NCBI GenBank assembly: GCA_027579435.1
Contig: JANBPK010001300.1
Coordinates: forward strand, 1 to 31,019
Reading direction: 5' to 3'
From: Candolleomyces eurysporus
Taxonomy: Eukaryota; Basidiomycota; Agaricomycetes; Agaricales; Psathyrellaceae
DNA: 31,019 nucleotides
Part shown: positions 10,241-21,139 of the stretch, one piece after another
Layout of the letters: every line of letters begins with the position of its first letter
Position numbering within the stretch: position 1 is the first letter of the stretch
Made by a program: the position numbers and the translations under genes
The notes under the pieces: generated by a model
The model's input: only the letters and a program-made list of their open reading frames with translations
What the model was told of the DNA's origin: nothing
Databases searched by the model: none

Positions 10241-11150
10241 AATTCTCAAAGTCTCTCTACCTCTCTACCTAAGGAATACCCGCATGGGCTGTATTTACCG
10301 GGTGCTTGGGGGAGACTCGATTCCTCCAAGGGACTCGGCCAAGGAGAATAGTTGCGTAGATGTGAGGGAACTGAGAGCATGAGCGTGAGAGGTGAGAGAT
10401 CATCCCACCGAATGGGGGCCCTCCTTCCCGTGGAACGACGACAAGTGACTCGCGGCGAAGGTCTCGCAACAGCACTCCTGTTCGGTCCACCTCTTTGCAT
10501 TGCAGAGAAGCGGAACGAGAGTGAAAAGGGGATGAAGAAGCACTCACATAAACAAGACAAGCCTTCACCTTCCTCTCAGTACCCACAAGCCACTTTGCTC
10601 TAGTAAGGGCTGCAGGACATACACACCTTGAGCCTAATTCAAGCTCACGGGATAAGGACTGAGAAGAGGGCATACCATAGGACGAGCTGCCAGTCCACCT
10701 TCCCTGAACCGTATGCTTTGGTACGAGCGGTAGTGGTGCGATACCGAGAGCTGTGAGCGGAGAGAATAGATCAGCACTCAAATCCAGAAACCAGCAAAAG
10801 AGAAAGAAAAGAAGAAAAGAAACATGTTTAGCTGTTTGAGCAATCCCAGGTAAACCTACAATCGACACGAAGCCTTCTGGAACGACTTCTCCCAAGGCTG
10901 TCCCCCAGTACGAAAAGAGAGGTCATCTAGACCCACACGCCTCCCCAGCCTAACCGCAACGCCCATATTCTCCTTTGCCAGCCTGATGATTCGTGGGGCG
11001 AGGACTCGGAGGAGGGTGAGAATCGTGCCGATGAGTATCGGGCTGTGGTGGAGNCATATGAGTGAAAAAAACGAGTGGTGAAGAGGAGATTACGCACCGT
11101 AAACATCCCATCTAACGCCTCCTTCATCTGCAGTCACAGTACTTGCTACA
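10241..11150 (-). repeat. Decayed copy 4 of the gene-like repeat family
   Basis: The modules in minus order are: B (about 11150-11080, MKEALDGMFT then a donor-like GTGCG), D (10895-10850, GEVVPEGFVSIV), E (10790-10690, ALGIAPLPLVPK), G (10650-10570, ending ERK before GTGAAGG) and a tail to about 10250. Module C and the leader are missing. It is closest to copy 3. An ambiguous base lies at 11054. Confidence 0.6.
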
Positions 11151-11169
11151 CCTTGCGGTAGTGTTCGAG

Positions 11170-12250
11170 GACGTAGCTGATGGGAAGCGGGCACAAAAGG
11201 TTCCGCAGAAAATATGGGTTGTGCAGGGTTGTGTTGAATCAGAGATACCGCGTAGGTGTAGGTTGGTGGTGTGACCAGAAAATGTTGATAAATCGGTGGG
11301 GCTAGTGACAGTAGCAACGGCGACGGACAGGACCATGGTAAAAGCAATTGAGTCGATACTTTGAGGGACACTGACACGTATTGATATGATAGAAGAAGAG
11401 GTAAAAGCAAAGGGAAGGAATGAGAGCGAACCTGGAATGTTGAAGATAAGAACGGGGGATAATATGTACCATCGACATGCGGCGAGCTGAAAGTCCGGGT
11501 TCCCCGATTTCGCGTAGTTGGATACGAGCGCTAATGGAGCAATACCGAAAGCTACGAACGGACGAAATACATCAGCTTTGCAAACCAGAAACGATAGAGA
11601 GAGAAACGGAAAACACAATCATGTTTATCTAGAGCAATCCCAGGTACACCTGCCATCAACGTGCAGCCTTCTGGAGCGACGTCTCCCATAGCTATNTNCC
11701 AGTGCGAAAAGAGAGGTGATGAAGAAACGTACCGTTTGGACCCAGCCCTCGACCTCCCAAGCCCATCTGCANCAAGNCCATCTTCCTTCGCCAGTGCAAC
11801 CGTAACAAGGAAAACNGCCTCTTCGTCCTCACGAGCAAGACTTGACTGGCTGGCCACCGTCCCGCCGGAATCGACGCCCCTAGGGACACAGGCGAGCCAG
11901 ACGACGATGATTTCGAAAGCTTCTCCTTTTCTCTCTTCTTGGCTTCGCCGTGTTCCTTGCAGCCTTTGTCAGGTGGAACTTGCATGGAGAGGTGGATGCA
12001 GAAGCGTGTGGATGAGCTGATGAGGTGGACGCTGATGTGACGATTTGGCGAGAGGAGGGGAGAACGGGGAGAATTGCGTCAAACTACGGAGAGCTATGAG
12101 TAACAAGAGGGGGTGGAGAAAGGGAGATAACGCACTCTGAAAATCCCATCTAACGCCTGCTTTGTTTCTAATGGTGGAGAGCAGGGTGTTTCGGGCCTCA
12201 AGTCGTACTCGCGAGGCCACTGAAAGTCTGGCTCGGGTGTAGGATGAGGG
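11170..12250 (-). repeat. Decayed copy 5 of the gene-like repeat family
   Basis: The modules in minus order are: B (12240-12140, TKQALDGIFRVRYLPF), C (12060-11740), D (11690-11640, GDVAPEGCTLMA), E (11570-11470, AFGIAPLALVSNY) and F (11370-11170, SVAVATVTSPTDLSTF). C and D are separated by a good intron: GTACGTTTCTTC at the donor and an AG before CTATGGGAGA. Homologous introns lie at about 22075-22117 and 25905-25945. This copy joins head to tail with copy 4. Several Ns fall inside it. Confidence 0.6.
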
Positions 12251-12299
12251 AGACGCTGAATACGGCAAGAGCGAGTTCCAAGCTGGATCAAGGGGATGT

Positions 12300-13430
12300 T
12301 GGACGTTGAGCTGGCAGTGGCACCGACTCCATCACAGCCACAGGACCTCCAGAATGCCACCGTTCATCCGATTTGCTGCTTGATTTTGCCGCTCGATGCC
12401 GGAAGGATGTATCGGATGACAGGGCTGTATACAGTCATTCATTCCAAGTGCTGTCGGATGAATTTTCATCTTAGTTCTACACCAACGGGAGGCGAGGCCT
12501 ACGGTGACGGCGAGAAAACTTGCACGGTCCGGCAGCTCGGAAATTAAAGTTGGTGTGATACAACTCAGTGCAGCAAATTCAAAGTGTCGCCGCAGCGTCA
12601 CTGGATCTAGGTGCCGAAAATGTTACTGAATGTGCCGCGGAAGAACTAACGCAAGTCGGAGAGCCAAGTGTGGGTTGGATTCAGTGGGAGCTATCCCGGG
12701 AGTTCCTGCTCCTCTTAGCTTCTACGCGCGAACTGAGATACCAGCCCCATTCATTTGTGAACAATATTGGCCCTTGTGTGGTGTGTGCATACGTCTCCCC
12801 CTTCAAGTTGTCTCCGAATTACCATTTCCCCGTCCATCGCCGTAGATTGGAAATGACACAAATATGTATGCTGTAATTCATGTATAGCACGAGCATGTTC
12901 TAGTACAATATGAATGTTCAGTGACCGTCCTCACAGTAATCCTGTGCAAATGATGTGCAGCGCATGAGCGCCTTGCTTGCTGTATCCCTGTATAAAAATT
13001 GTCACAGCTCACTCGTCATCCGCAGCTTTCATCAACCAAATCCCACTCTTCCTCGGTTCAGGACCGCAAGCTAAACCACGATGGATGAAGATAGGCACGT
13101 TTGCACCATCTACCAAAGATACTCGACACTGAATATACCGTTCCTAGCTCTCTGTTCAATGATCGAGGCGGCGAAAGGTAAGTGCTGCGTCTTTAAGAAA
13201 TGACAATGTCGTAACAGTGCTCTTCAAGTCAATTTTATTTGACAGATAGAGACGATCCTTTGGTAACTCTATGTTACTATTTTCATGTCTATGGCCCCTC
13301 TANGATGTTTTTCTCCAGCACATAGCTGACGTCACCGATGGTGATCATAGCTCTTTGAACATACCCAGACTTGTGATATTTGGTCTCGCAGATGAGCCAG
13401 GTGAGAAATGCTTTCCACTTGTTACAGTGT
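12300..13430 (+). repeat. Duplicated block upstream of the TPR-CHAT gene, copy 1
   Basis: This block is collinear with 26040-26850. Long shared strings include GGGCTGTATACAGTC, CAAGTGTGGGTTGGATTCAG and GTTCAGGACCGCAAGCTAAA. It contains the TATA box and first ATG exon described below. Relative to this copy, the other lacks most of 12700-12880. Confidence 0.8.
12991..12997 (+). promoter_or_regulatory. TATA box of the TPR-CHAT gene
   Basis: TATAAAA lies 90 bases before the ATG at 13081, and the same box at the same spacing is kept in the duplicate at 26493. A CTCACTC-type start region follows in both. Confidence 0.6.
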
Positions 13431-13854
13431 CCCCGGGGCGATGGAAAGTCGAGGGTTCCATAGAGCTGTGAGTAGTCGTTGATTCATTTTAAACGCAGAA
13501 AAGGAGCTGATGGCAGTTGCAAGCCCCAAAAGCATGAAAGGAATTGTAATCATTGCCAAGTCCGGGGGCTGGAACATGGCGTTCACGCATTTGGACTGCA
13601 TTGAGATGCAAAATGGAGGGAATGGCGAAGAATCCGGTACGAACGCTGATGATTTCAAGGCCAAGGCGTTGGCACTGATCTGGGGGAATTACAGATCATA
13701 TCCGGGATATGAAGACATGTGATGAGCAGACATGCCTGACAATATCGTGGAAGATATGCGAAATACCATTCGGGCCTCCGACAAGGGGGGAGGGTGAGTA
13801 ATTATACCAAATGGAACAGGGAAGAACTTTATTCACGCGATCCATCCAGATACC
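13081..13854 (+). CDS. Probable 5' exons of the TPR-CHAT gene (model unresolved)
   Basis: An ATG at 13081 opens a 32-residue frame (MDEDRHVCTIYQRYS and onward) that stops at a clean donor, GTAAGTGC, at about 13179. Possible later exons lie at about 13340-13420 (PRLVIFGLADEPG) and 13500-13720 (KELMAVASPKSMKGIVIIA and GGWNMAFTHLDCIEM). I could not join these in phase, and there are stops between them. TPR-CHAT proteins of basidiomycetes often carry an N-terminal region before the TPRs, and this position fits that role, but no domain is recognisable. The alternative is that the 5' end is already decayed. An N lies at 13304. Confidence 0.35.
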
Positions 13855-16411
13855 TTGACCTTGCTGAACAGCATTAATGCTAGGCGTAGGCAGGTTTTTG
13901 GGCCGTCTATATCCGTCTGCGCTCTTTGGGAGGCAGTTGTACGACCTGAGAGAGCAGACCTCCTTGAGTCGCTCAATTACCTTGAAGCCTGTTTCAAACG
14001 CAGCTTTGAACATACAGGTGACCTGTCCAACATCAGTGAATCAATTTCAGCAACACAAAGGGCAGTTGAGCTCACTCCAACCGGTCACCCAGACCTCCCT
14101 GTTAGACTGAGAAACCTGGGCCACTCGTTCGCCGAGCGCTTTGAGTGCACAAGGGCCCTCTCTGACATTGCTGAAGCAGTTTCAGCATTGCGACGATCAG
14201 CCAAGTTGACCTCTGCTGGTCATCCAGACCTGCCTGCCGTGCTCAACAACCTGGGAAGCTTGCTCTTGGGTCGCTTTGAGCGCACCGGGTCCGTCTCGGA
14301 TATTGCTGAATCAATTTCAGTCCAACAACGAGCTAGTTNNGAGCTGACTCCTCCGGGTCATCCAGACCTCCCTGCCACGCTCAACAACCTGGGAGGCTCG
14401 CTTGTTCGTCGTTTTGCGCGCACCAGAGCCCTCTCGGACATTGCTGAACCAATTGCAGTTCAACAACGAGCAGTTGAGCTGACTCCTCCGGGTCATCCAG
14501 ACCTCCCTAGCAGGCTCACCAACCTGGGAAACTTATTCTGGCATCGGTCAGTCCTAACGCAGAGTGGTAATGACTTGAACATAAGCATTGCCCTTTTCAT
14601 GTCTGCAGCTACCTGTGGTTATGGCCCCCCATCAGTGAGATTGATAACAGCTAGACGTTGGGCTTTCTTTTCCCACAAGCATCATCCTGATTCGCCCCAG
14701 ACCCTCACTGCCTTTAATACGGCCATACAGCTCATGTCCTTGGTTACAAGCCTCGATCAAACTCTGCAACATCGTCACGCGATACTCCAGGATAACATTG
14801 ACTTACCTTGCGAGGCTGCCGCTGCCGGGTGTTCACTTGGGAGAGCTGACAAAGCTTTGGAATGGCTCGAACAAGGTCGCTGCCTCGTTTGGACCCAACT
14901 CAGCAATTTGCGAACGCTGCTTATTGATCTTCACACATCCAATGAAAGGCTTGCACAACGTCTTTTGGATGTTTCAAGGCAACTGGAAGATTCTGGTTCG
15001 CGTCAGGGCTCTCATATTGACATGTCCATATCAGAAAAGATCTCACTAGAGGATGAAGCGCGAGTGCATTTGGAGCTTGCAAATGAGTGGGAAGAACTTG
15101 TCAGCACGGTGAGGCGTACCGTGCCAGGCTTTGAGAACTTCCTCCAGCCATCCCCATGCTCCACCCTACTTCAACATCTCCCAGAGTCCGGACCTATCGT
15201 CATCATCAATGTACACAAAGACCGCTGTGATGCCATAGCGCTTCTAGCTGGACTCGAGGAGCCTTTCCATATTCCATTACTCAGTTTCTCGCAGAAGAAG
15301 GCTGTCACATACTCCAATGCTCTAACGGCTCACTTACAACTCAAAGAGCTGCGTATGCGTGGGGTTCATGCAGATACAGACAAAGAAGAGGACGAAGACA
15401 ATGGGCCAACCGAAAGAACTATACAGCCAAGCGTAAATAAGAAACTGCGTAACGGCATCATTCGAAACATTCTTGAGAGTCTATGGAAAGAGGTAGTAAA
15501 GCCAATATTAGATGCCCTAGGATTCCCAGTGAGTAAATTTAACCCGACCGTAGCTCCGGTTCTGACCCCTGTGACAGAGGTTACAATCATCATCCGAAAC
15601 GACACTCCCAAGGATCTGGTGGTGCCCCACGGGTCCTTTGTCCTTCCTCCCTCTTCACGCAGCTGGGATATATGGAGGCAAGGATTCTGACACCATACTC
15701 AATTATGCTGTGTCATCATACACGCCATCCGTCACTCTCCTCGCCGATCGAATCAAGAACAACCACCCGATTCATCAGGATGTCTCCGGCTTATTCCTGG
15801 CAAGCGAAGCGAATGCACCTGGCCTTTCTCCAATTCCTGGAGTCACAAGGGAGGTTAGGTCGATCCACGAGCAGGCTGTTGAACATGGAGTGCGAGTACT
15901 AAACCTCGAAGGGAGCGATGCTACAATCGACACGGCTCTTCAGCACATGGAAGAGTTCAGCTGCATCCACTTTGCTTGCCATGCATCGCAAGATCAAAAC
16001 GAGCCACTTCAAAGTCGATTCCGATTCCACTGCGGTTCCCTCGATCTCTCAAGAATTATTCAGAAGAATCTCAAGAACGCCGACCTTGCTTTCCTATCGG
16101 CATGTCAAACCAGCACCGGTGAGGAGAAGCTTTCCGAGGAGGTGGTCCATCTGGCTGCTGGGATGCTCGCAGCTGGATATCGTAGAGTGGTAGCCACGAT
16201 GTGGGCCATTTCCGATGGGCATGCGCCAGAGGTTGCGATAGACTTCTATGATTACCTCCTGGCCCGGCGGGTCGAGGCTGGCGGCAGCGGATTTGATGGA
16301 TCGGACTCAGCCTATGCCCTGCATCACGCCATACAGCAGCTGAGGCAGAGACTTGATGATTCCGAGAAGTCATTGCTTGCCTGGATCCCATATGTACATT
16401 TTGGCTACTGA
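13855..16411 (+). CDS. TPR-CHAT protein (caspase/separase-like protease fold), core
   Basis: The two exons are 13855-15528 and 15578-16411. The 49-bp intron (GTGAGT..CAG) is in phase, and skipping it restores RIWWCPTGPLSFLPLHAAG. The core is 835 residues counting from 13855, but the true start may lie further upstream. Residues about 60-240 hold four 45-residue TPR-like repeats of the type ISESISATQRAVELTP-GHPDLP-RL-NLG. About 310-360 is a conserved linker helix region (ADKALEWLEQGRCLVW). The C-terminal CHAT domain has the catalytic pair in place: His in HFACHASQ (residue about 693, codon 15980-15982) and Cys in LSACQTSTGE (residue about 734, codon 16103-16105). CHAT domains are caspase/separase relatives. 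Some bacterial ones are proven proteases in cell-death defence. A role in fungal self-recognition or cell death is inference. The nearby copy at 16666 is broken. Confidence 0.88.
14030..14560 (+). repeat. Tandem 135-bp units coding the TPR-like repeats
   Basis: The units begin at about 14030, 14165, 14300 and 14438. Spacing is 135, 135 and 138 bases. The extra three bases in the third unit fall at the NN (14338-14339), where the others read an uninterrupted RAVEL-type stretch, so the ambiguous pair marks a probable consensus problem. The third and fourth units share near-identical strings (GAGCTGACTCCTCCGGGTCA), pointing to recent unit duplication. Confidence 0.8.
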
Positions 16412-16665
16412 TTTATGCATCGTTCACCGCATCGTTTAAATTCCTGTTCCATTTCGTTTCGTTTCCGTAACCCTCGTTAATCTATCGCTCTCAGTTCTCA
16501 GTACTTTCACCCATAAGTGTATCTGTTTACATCCGCCTGTATCTATGTTTTCTCTCTATATCTGTTTAATAGTCCCAACCAGGTGTATTCGTTCTACGTA
16601 TTACCTTACACCCTGTTCCGTTACCCATTCACACAATTTGACTACCGTACAGAAACTTCATGGTT
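16412..16665 (+). repeat. 3' flank of the TPR-CHAT gene, repeated at 1613-1855
   Basis: It starts right after the TPR-CHAT stop and is collinear with 1613-1855. It ends where TPR-like sequence of the second CHAT copy begins. It therefore forms the junction between the two tandem CHAT copies. Confidence 0.65.
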
Positions 16666-18466
16666 ATTCCGCTCTAGGCACACAGGTGCTCTCCACGAGA
16701 TTGCTGAAACAGTTTCAGCGATACAAAGAGCGATCGAGTGCACGGCGAGTGGTCATCCAAGACTCTCTGGCCTTCTCAACAACCTTGGGACCTCGTTCCA
16801 CCTTCGCTCAGACTTGACTAGGAGTAACCATGATTTGGACACAGCTATTGGCCATTTCATGTCTGCAGCAACCTGCAGTGACGGTCCTCCATCGCATAGG
16901 ATGAACGGAGCTAGATCCTGGGCTCAATTTTTGTACAAAACCTATCCGGAATCGCCCCAGACTCTCGCTGATTATGACACAGCCATCCGGCTGGTCTCTC
17001 TAATCGCCAGTCTTGACCAGACGGTGGAATATCGTCACACGCAGCCTCAAAATATTTCTGGCCTGCCTCGCCAGGCTGCCGCCGAGTGTTCGCTTGGGTG
17101 GGCTGACAAAGCTTTGGAATGGCTCGAACAAAGTCGCTGCCTTGTCTTAACCCAACTGAACAATCTACGCACACAGCTCGTCAGGACCACCGTACCAGGC
17201 TTCGAGAACTTCCTCCAGCCGTCCCCATACTCCACCCTACTCGGACATCTCCCAAACTCAGGACCTATCATTGTCACCAATGTTCACGAAGACCGACGCC
17301 ATTGCGCTGATCGCTGGACGAGATAAACCTTTCCACATTCCTCTTCGTAATTTCTCTCAGCAGAAGGCCAATGTGTATTCTAACGATCTGGCCGCTCATT
17401 TAAAAGTGAAAGAGCTACGTATGCGCGCGGTCGATGCAGATACAGACAAAGAACAGCATGCGGAAAACGAGCCAACAGGAAGAGCCATGCGGCCAAGCAG
17501 AAGTGGACGACTGCGTAACGGCCCTGTTGTTCGCAATATTCTTGGGGCCCTGTGGAGCGAGGTAGTAAAGCCGATATTGGATGCCCTAGGATTCTCGGTG
17601 AGTCGATCTCATCTGATATTATCTTCCCATTCTGACTTGCGTATCAGAGGTTACCGCCATTATTTGAAACGGCACTGCCAAGAATCTGGTGGTGCCCAAC
17701 AGGACCAATGGCCTTCCTTCCTCTTCACGCAGCTGGGATATACAGTATTCTCAATTATGCTGTCTCATCATACACGCCAAGTATCGCTCTCCTGATCGAG
17801 TCAAGAATAATCGCCCGATCGATTAGAACGTCTCTGGATTATTTCCGACAAGCCAACCGGATGCACCTGGCTGCTCGCCAATACCTGGACCCACAAAGGA
17901 GGTCAGGTCGATCCACAAACAAGCTGTTGAACGTGGAGTACAAGTACTCAGTACTCAGCGTCGAAGGGAGCGATGTTACAATCAACACAGCCCTCGAGTA
18001 CATGGAGGAATTCAGCAGCATCCACCTAGCCTGCCATGTATCGCGAGATCAAAACGAGCCGCTTAAAAGTCGATTTCAATTCCACAATGGTTTGCTGGAT
18101 CTCTCAGCGATTATTCGGAAGAATATCAAGAACGCTGACCTTGCTTTCCTATGGGCATGTCAAATTAGCACTGGCGAGGAAAGGCTTTCCGAGGAAGTGG
18201 TTCCTCTGGCCGCTGGGATGCTTGCAGCAGGATATCGTAGAGCAGTAGCTACGACGTGGGCTATTGGAGATCAATATGTACCGAAGGTTGCGACGGTTTT
18301 CTACGATTGCCTCCTGACCCAGCGAGTCGAGGCTGGCGGCAGTGGTTTTGACGGATCGGACTCTGCCTATGCCCCGCATCACGCCATAGCACAGCTAAGG
18401 GGGAGACCTCATGACTCCGAAGAGTCCTTACCTGCTTGGATCCCTTATGTACATTTCGGATTCTGA
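16666..18466 (+). pseudogene. Truncated, frameshifted second TPR-CHAT copy
   Basis: This is homologous to 14400-16411. It keeps one TPR-like unit (TGALHEIAETVSAIQRAIE), the ADKALEWLEQ region, the intron (17598-17647, in phase as in copy 1) and the CHAT domain. Damage: most TPR units are gone. About 180 bp between LNNLRTQL and TTVPGFENF are missing. A net 5-bp loss near 17290 breaks the frame. An 18-bp in-frame loss follows HAAGIY. A 4-bp loss near 17795 is offset by a 7-bp tandem duplication (GTACTCA) near 17948, leaving roughly 50 residues out of frame. The His (LACHVSRDQ, codon 18035-18037) and Cys (LWACQISTGE, codon 18158-18160) codons survive. No usable start is seen. Confidence 0.85.
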
Positions 18467-19400
18467 TTTATCCATGGCTCACTATGTAGTTAGCATATGT
18501 CGTCCGTGCCATTTCATTCTTGTATCCCTTGTTGAACTTTTGCTCTCAGCTCTCAGAGCCTTGCCTCATGCGCAGCCATTGCCATTCTACCTGTGTCCAA
18601 GTTTCCTGTCTATATGTACGATGCTTCGCGTATTTCGTGTTTGAGGATTTTGTCAGCAAGCACCAGTACCCGTATTCCAAATTAAACGAAAGGCGAGTTC
18701 GGAGATTCACTCGCAACGAATACACGCACTTGTTGTCAAGCTGGTTCCCGACCTCGATTTGATGGATCGTATACAGCCAAGTTGCATCGATTCGAACTGT
18801 AAAAAATCTGCTTTAATTAATTGAGACCATGAATATTTAAACGGCCTCCCACCTGCTTTTTTATATTCATCTGAAGTTACACGGTAGCAATGAGAGAGAG
18901 GACTCGTAGAAGGATCATGATGCGTTTCAGCTAACGAGGCAAAATGTTAATGCCGATTACATATAAAGACGCTTGGGTATTCAGCCTCTCTGGAGTAGCA
19001 GTTTGATTACTCTCACTGAACATGAAGAAATCGGCATTGAATGTAGGAAGTATATCCGTACCTTCATTGTTCCCCAGGTTCCCGTTGGCACCTCCGCGTG
19101 CCACCTAATAGCCTAGTTCCTTTGCTAAATGTCATTGAATAAACGCTTGGAGGGATGGAGCTCCCATATATGTTCAGACATCTACCGCGCTATATCAATT
19201 TAGCAGTTCCTCTCTCATCTATCCCTTTTACTACCCAAAATGATATTCTCAATCACACGAGAAGTCTATCGCCTCCACTCATATTACCAACAAGAAAAAA
19301 ATCGTCGCGCTTCTGAGTGGGCGTCGCTGCATGATCTTGCAAACCTCCTGGCACAGCACTGGTTGACGATGTAATCAACCCAGGGATGCCCCAAGGCTGT
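18467..19400. other. Flank of the second CHAT copy; no gene
   Basis: The first ~100 bases resemble the 3' flank of the intact CHAT gene. A stretch at 18620-18730 (ACCAGTACCCGTATTCCAAATT) recurs at 20700-20865. A stretch at 18960-19130 is weakly like the DUF1996 3' flank. The remainder is AT-rich and shows nothing. Confidence 0.4.
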
Positions 19401-19599
19401 TGAAATAGCAGCTTCCGTTCAAAACGTTCGCTTCTCCACTTCCAATAAATTCATTGGCACGAAGGAATCGAGACTGAGAGCCGAGAATTCAAGTCTCAAG
19501 GTCATATTAACTGTCCTCCTATTGCAAAGAGGAACCTGAAGGCAGGTGTAAAATTCTAGTTCGCTCGAATCTATCCATCCGACGACACTCCAAAGATTT

Positions 19600-19780
19600 G
19601 GTACGATTGTGGCAACCTTAACAAACATCACTGACCAGCCTGGTCCACTATCACCGAGATCGAACGGGAGTGGAAAGGGGACCAAGAGTCGATTGAAGTT
19701 ACTAATCGAATCGCCGGTGCAGTCGTCAGAGAGTCTAGTAGTGCCTGTGCATCCGTCTATTCCGCGATTGAGAGAGTCAG
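19600..19780 (-). pseudogene. Antisense DUF1996 fragment (exon 9 region)
   Basis: The minus reading DSLNRGIDGCTGTTRLSDDC matches DSLKRAMDVCTGATGIPDDC, coded by exon 9 of the DUF1996 gene near 9160-9220. The part at 19604-19650 is an inverted match to 20118-20170. The surrounding frame does not continue into other DUF1996 exons. Confidence 0.75.
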
Positions 19781-19799
19781 CTTCCCTGAAAATAGAACG

Positions 19800-19930
19800 A
19801 AAGGTAAAGAGACATAGCTCGGTGAACTCACGGACGGCCAAGAGACTTCTGGACGCTAGTTCCCGTGAACCTTCTTGGGATCTCGAGTTCCAAGCGGCAA
19901 TTCGATCGAGTGAACTCCAATCTCCCATCC
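19800..19930 (-). repeat. Module I, inverted copy
   Basis: The minus strand reads GGATGGGAGATTGGAGTTCA and goes on collinearly with plus-strand 21165-21295 and 5150-5280. These are the same module in opposite orientations, and the 19.8/21.2 kb pair forms a spaced inverted repeat around the DUF1996 fragments. Confidence 0.65.
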
Positions 19931-19954
19931 TACCTGGAGAGGTATCGGAGCTGG

Positions 19955-20060
19955 CGTCGCACTCTTACAATGCGAGGCTCACGTTCTCTATTCTTGTTCG
20001 TTCCGGATGTTAGGAGCTGGTATCTGAACAATTCGATTCGTGAGGAACTCCAATCGACTC
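19955..20060 (+). pseudogene. Sense fragment of DUF1996 exon 1
   Basis: ACAATGCGAGGCTCACG and the TTCCGGATGTT..CAATTCGATTCGTGAG stretch align with 7575-7692. The ATG at 19970-19972 occupies the site that is GTG in the full gene. It is the third copy to keep ATG there. Confidence 0.65.
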
Positions 20061-20174
20061 CCGGTTCCCCTTGTACTCCCGTTCGATTATGTTGATTGTA
20101 AACACCGTCGGCAAGCTGGTCGGCGATGTTCGTCAAGGTTGCCGCATCTTGACAAATTTTTGGAGGCACTGAGC

Positions 20175-20250
20175 TGTGATCAAAAGATGGCAATCAGTCG
20201 CCCGTGTTCAGTATGAGTGACCGGTGAGTCGTCTCGTCTGCTCTCTGTCG
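20175..20250 (+). pseudogene. Sense fragment of the DUF1996 exon 8 end and following intron
   Basis: GTGTTCAGTATGAGTGACCG, then GTGAGTCGTCTCGTCTGCTC, matches 8960-9005, covering the exon 8 donor and intron start. Confidence 0.7.
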
Positions 20251-20334
20251 AAAGAGGGGAAGGGAAAGGTTATATTAGGGAAAGGGTGATACATTGGGAC
20301 GATGGATACTAGCGAACACTTGAGGATACTCGAG

Positions 20335-20755
20335 AGATGGAGGTTCAGAGCAACCGACAAACCGCCAGCGGGTTGATGCTGTCCCTCCCGCTCCGTTTGG
20401 ATGGGTCGAGTGGGCATTCGACGAGACACAAGGTGGTGAATGTGGTAGAGGACGGTAGAGACAACATTGCCTGGGAGATCTCACGAGTCCGGCAAGACGA
20501 TCTGCACCAAGAAGAGGGTAGATGGTGATAGGGTAGACGTCAATTGACATCCACTAAAGCACAGATACTCGACGTAGCTGTCGTTGAACTGCTTCGTGGG
20601 TCGCCGTGGCGTGCATTGTAGTCAAGCACGTCGAGGAATCAGTACGATGCCTCTAGCCAAACAGGCAAACAAACAGACAAACAGACAAACACACGAACTT
20701 TGCGTATTTCGTGTTCGAGGATTTCGTCAACGACAATTCACAAAGGCAGATCGGG
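20335..20755 (-). repeat. Leader module L/M, second long copy
   Basis: It is nearly identical in layout to 4253-4665 and includes the exact 57-base block at 20577-20633. Here it is not followed by the repeat-family body on the minus strand but by DUF1996 fragments. A CAAA/CAGA microsatellite sits at about 20666-20693. Confidence 0.75.
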
Positions 20756-20859
20756 CGTACACGCATGAAAATGGAATGGCGCTACCTAAGTACAGTACCA
20801 GTACCCGTATTCCAAATTGAATGAAAGGCAAGTTCGGAGATTCACTTGCAACGAATACA

Positions 20860-21130
20860 GACTGTGAACGACAGTGGGGAGGTTGAAGATGTGCGTACTT
20901 TCACTTTTATTCTCTCGTCCTCTGAATATCTGATTGCTTCTCCGTCAAACCTAATTCTATTGGTAAAACTGATGTAGCCCTCGACAAACTCCCACTCTGG
21001 TTCCGGAGGCAAATTTGACGCACTGTCGATGACGGTTACCGACATGCCTCTCCGCCAAATCGTATCTGGGACACCTACCTTTGACCTCAATTGTCATCAG
21101 GCCACGACGCCAGCTACGGGGCATGCAATA
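20860..21130 (+). pseudogene. Sense fragment of DUF1996 exons 9-10
   Basis: It aligns with 9265-9630, including the end of exon 9, the intron beginning GTGCGTA, the CCTCGACAAACTCCC start of exon 10 and the GCTACGGGGC tail. Internal deletions and lost frame make it non-functional. It is fused directly to module I at about 21140. Confidence 0.75.
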
Positions 21131-21139
21131 AACGGGGTG

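Noticed and set aside
16412..16665. CHAT 3' flank considered as a long terminal repeat
   Set aside because: No retroelement coding sequence, primer-binding site or paired flanking repeats are seen, and the match at 1613 stands alone.
20666..20693. CAAACAGA-type tandem repeat
   Set aside because: A simple microsatellite inside the leader module.
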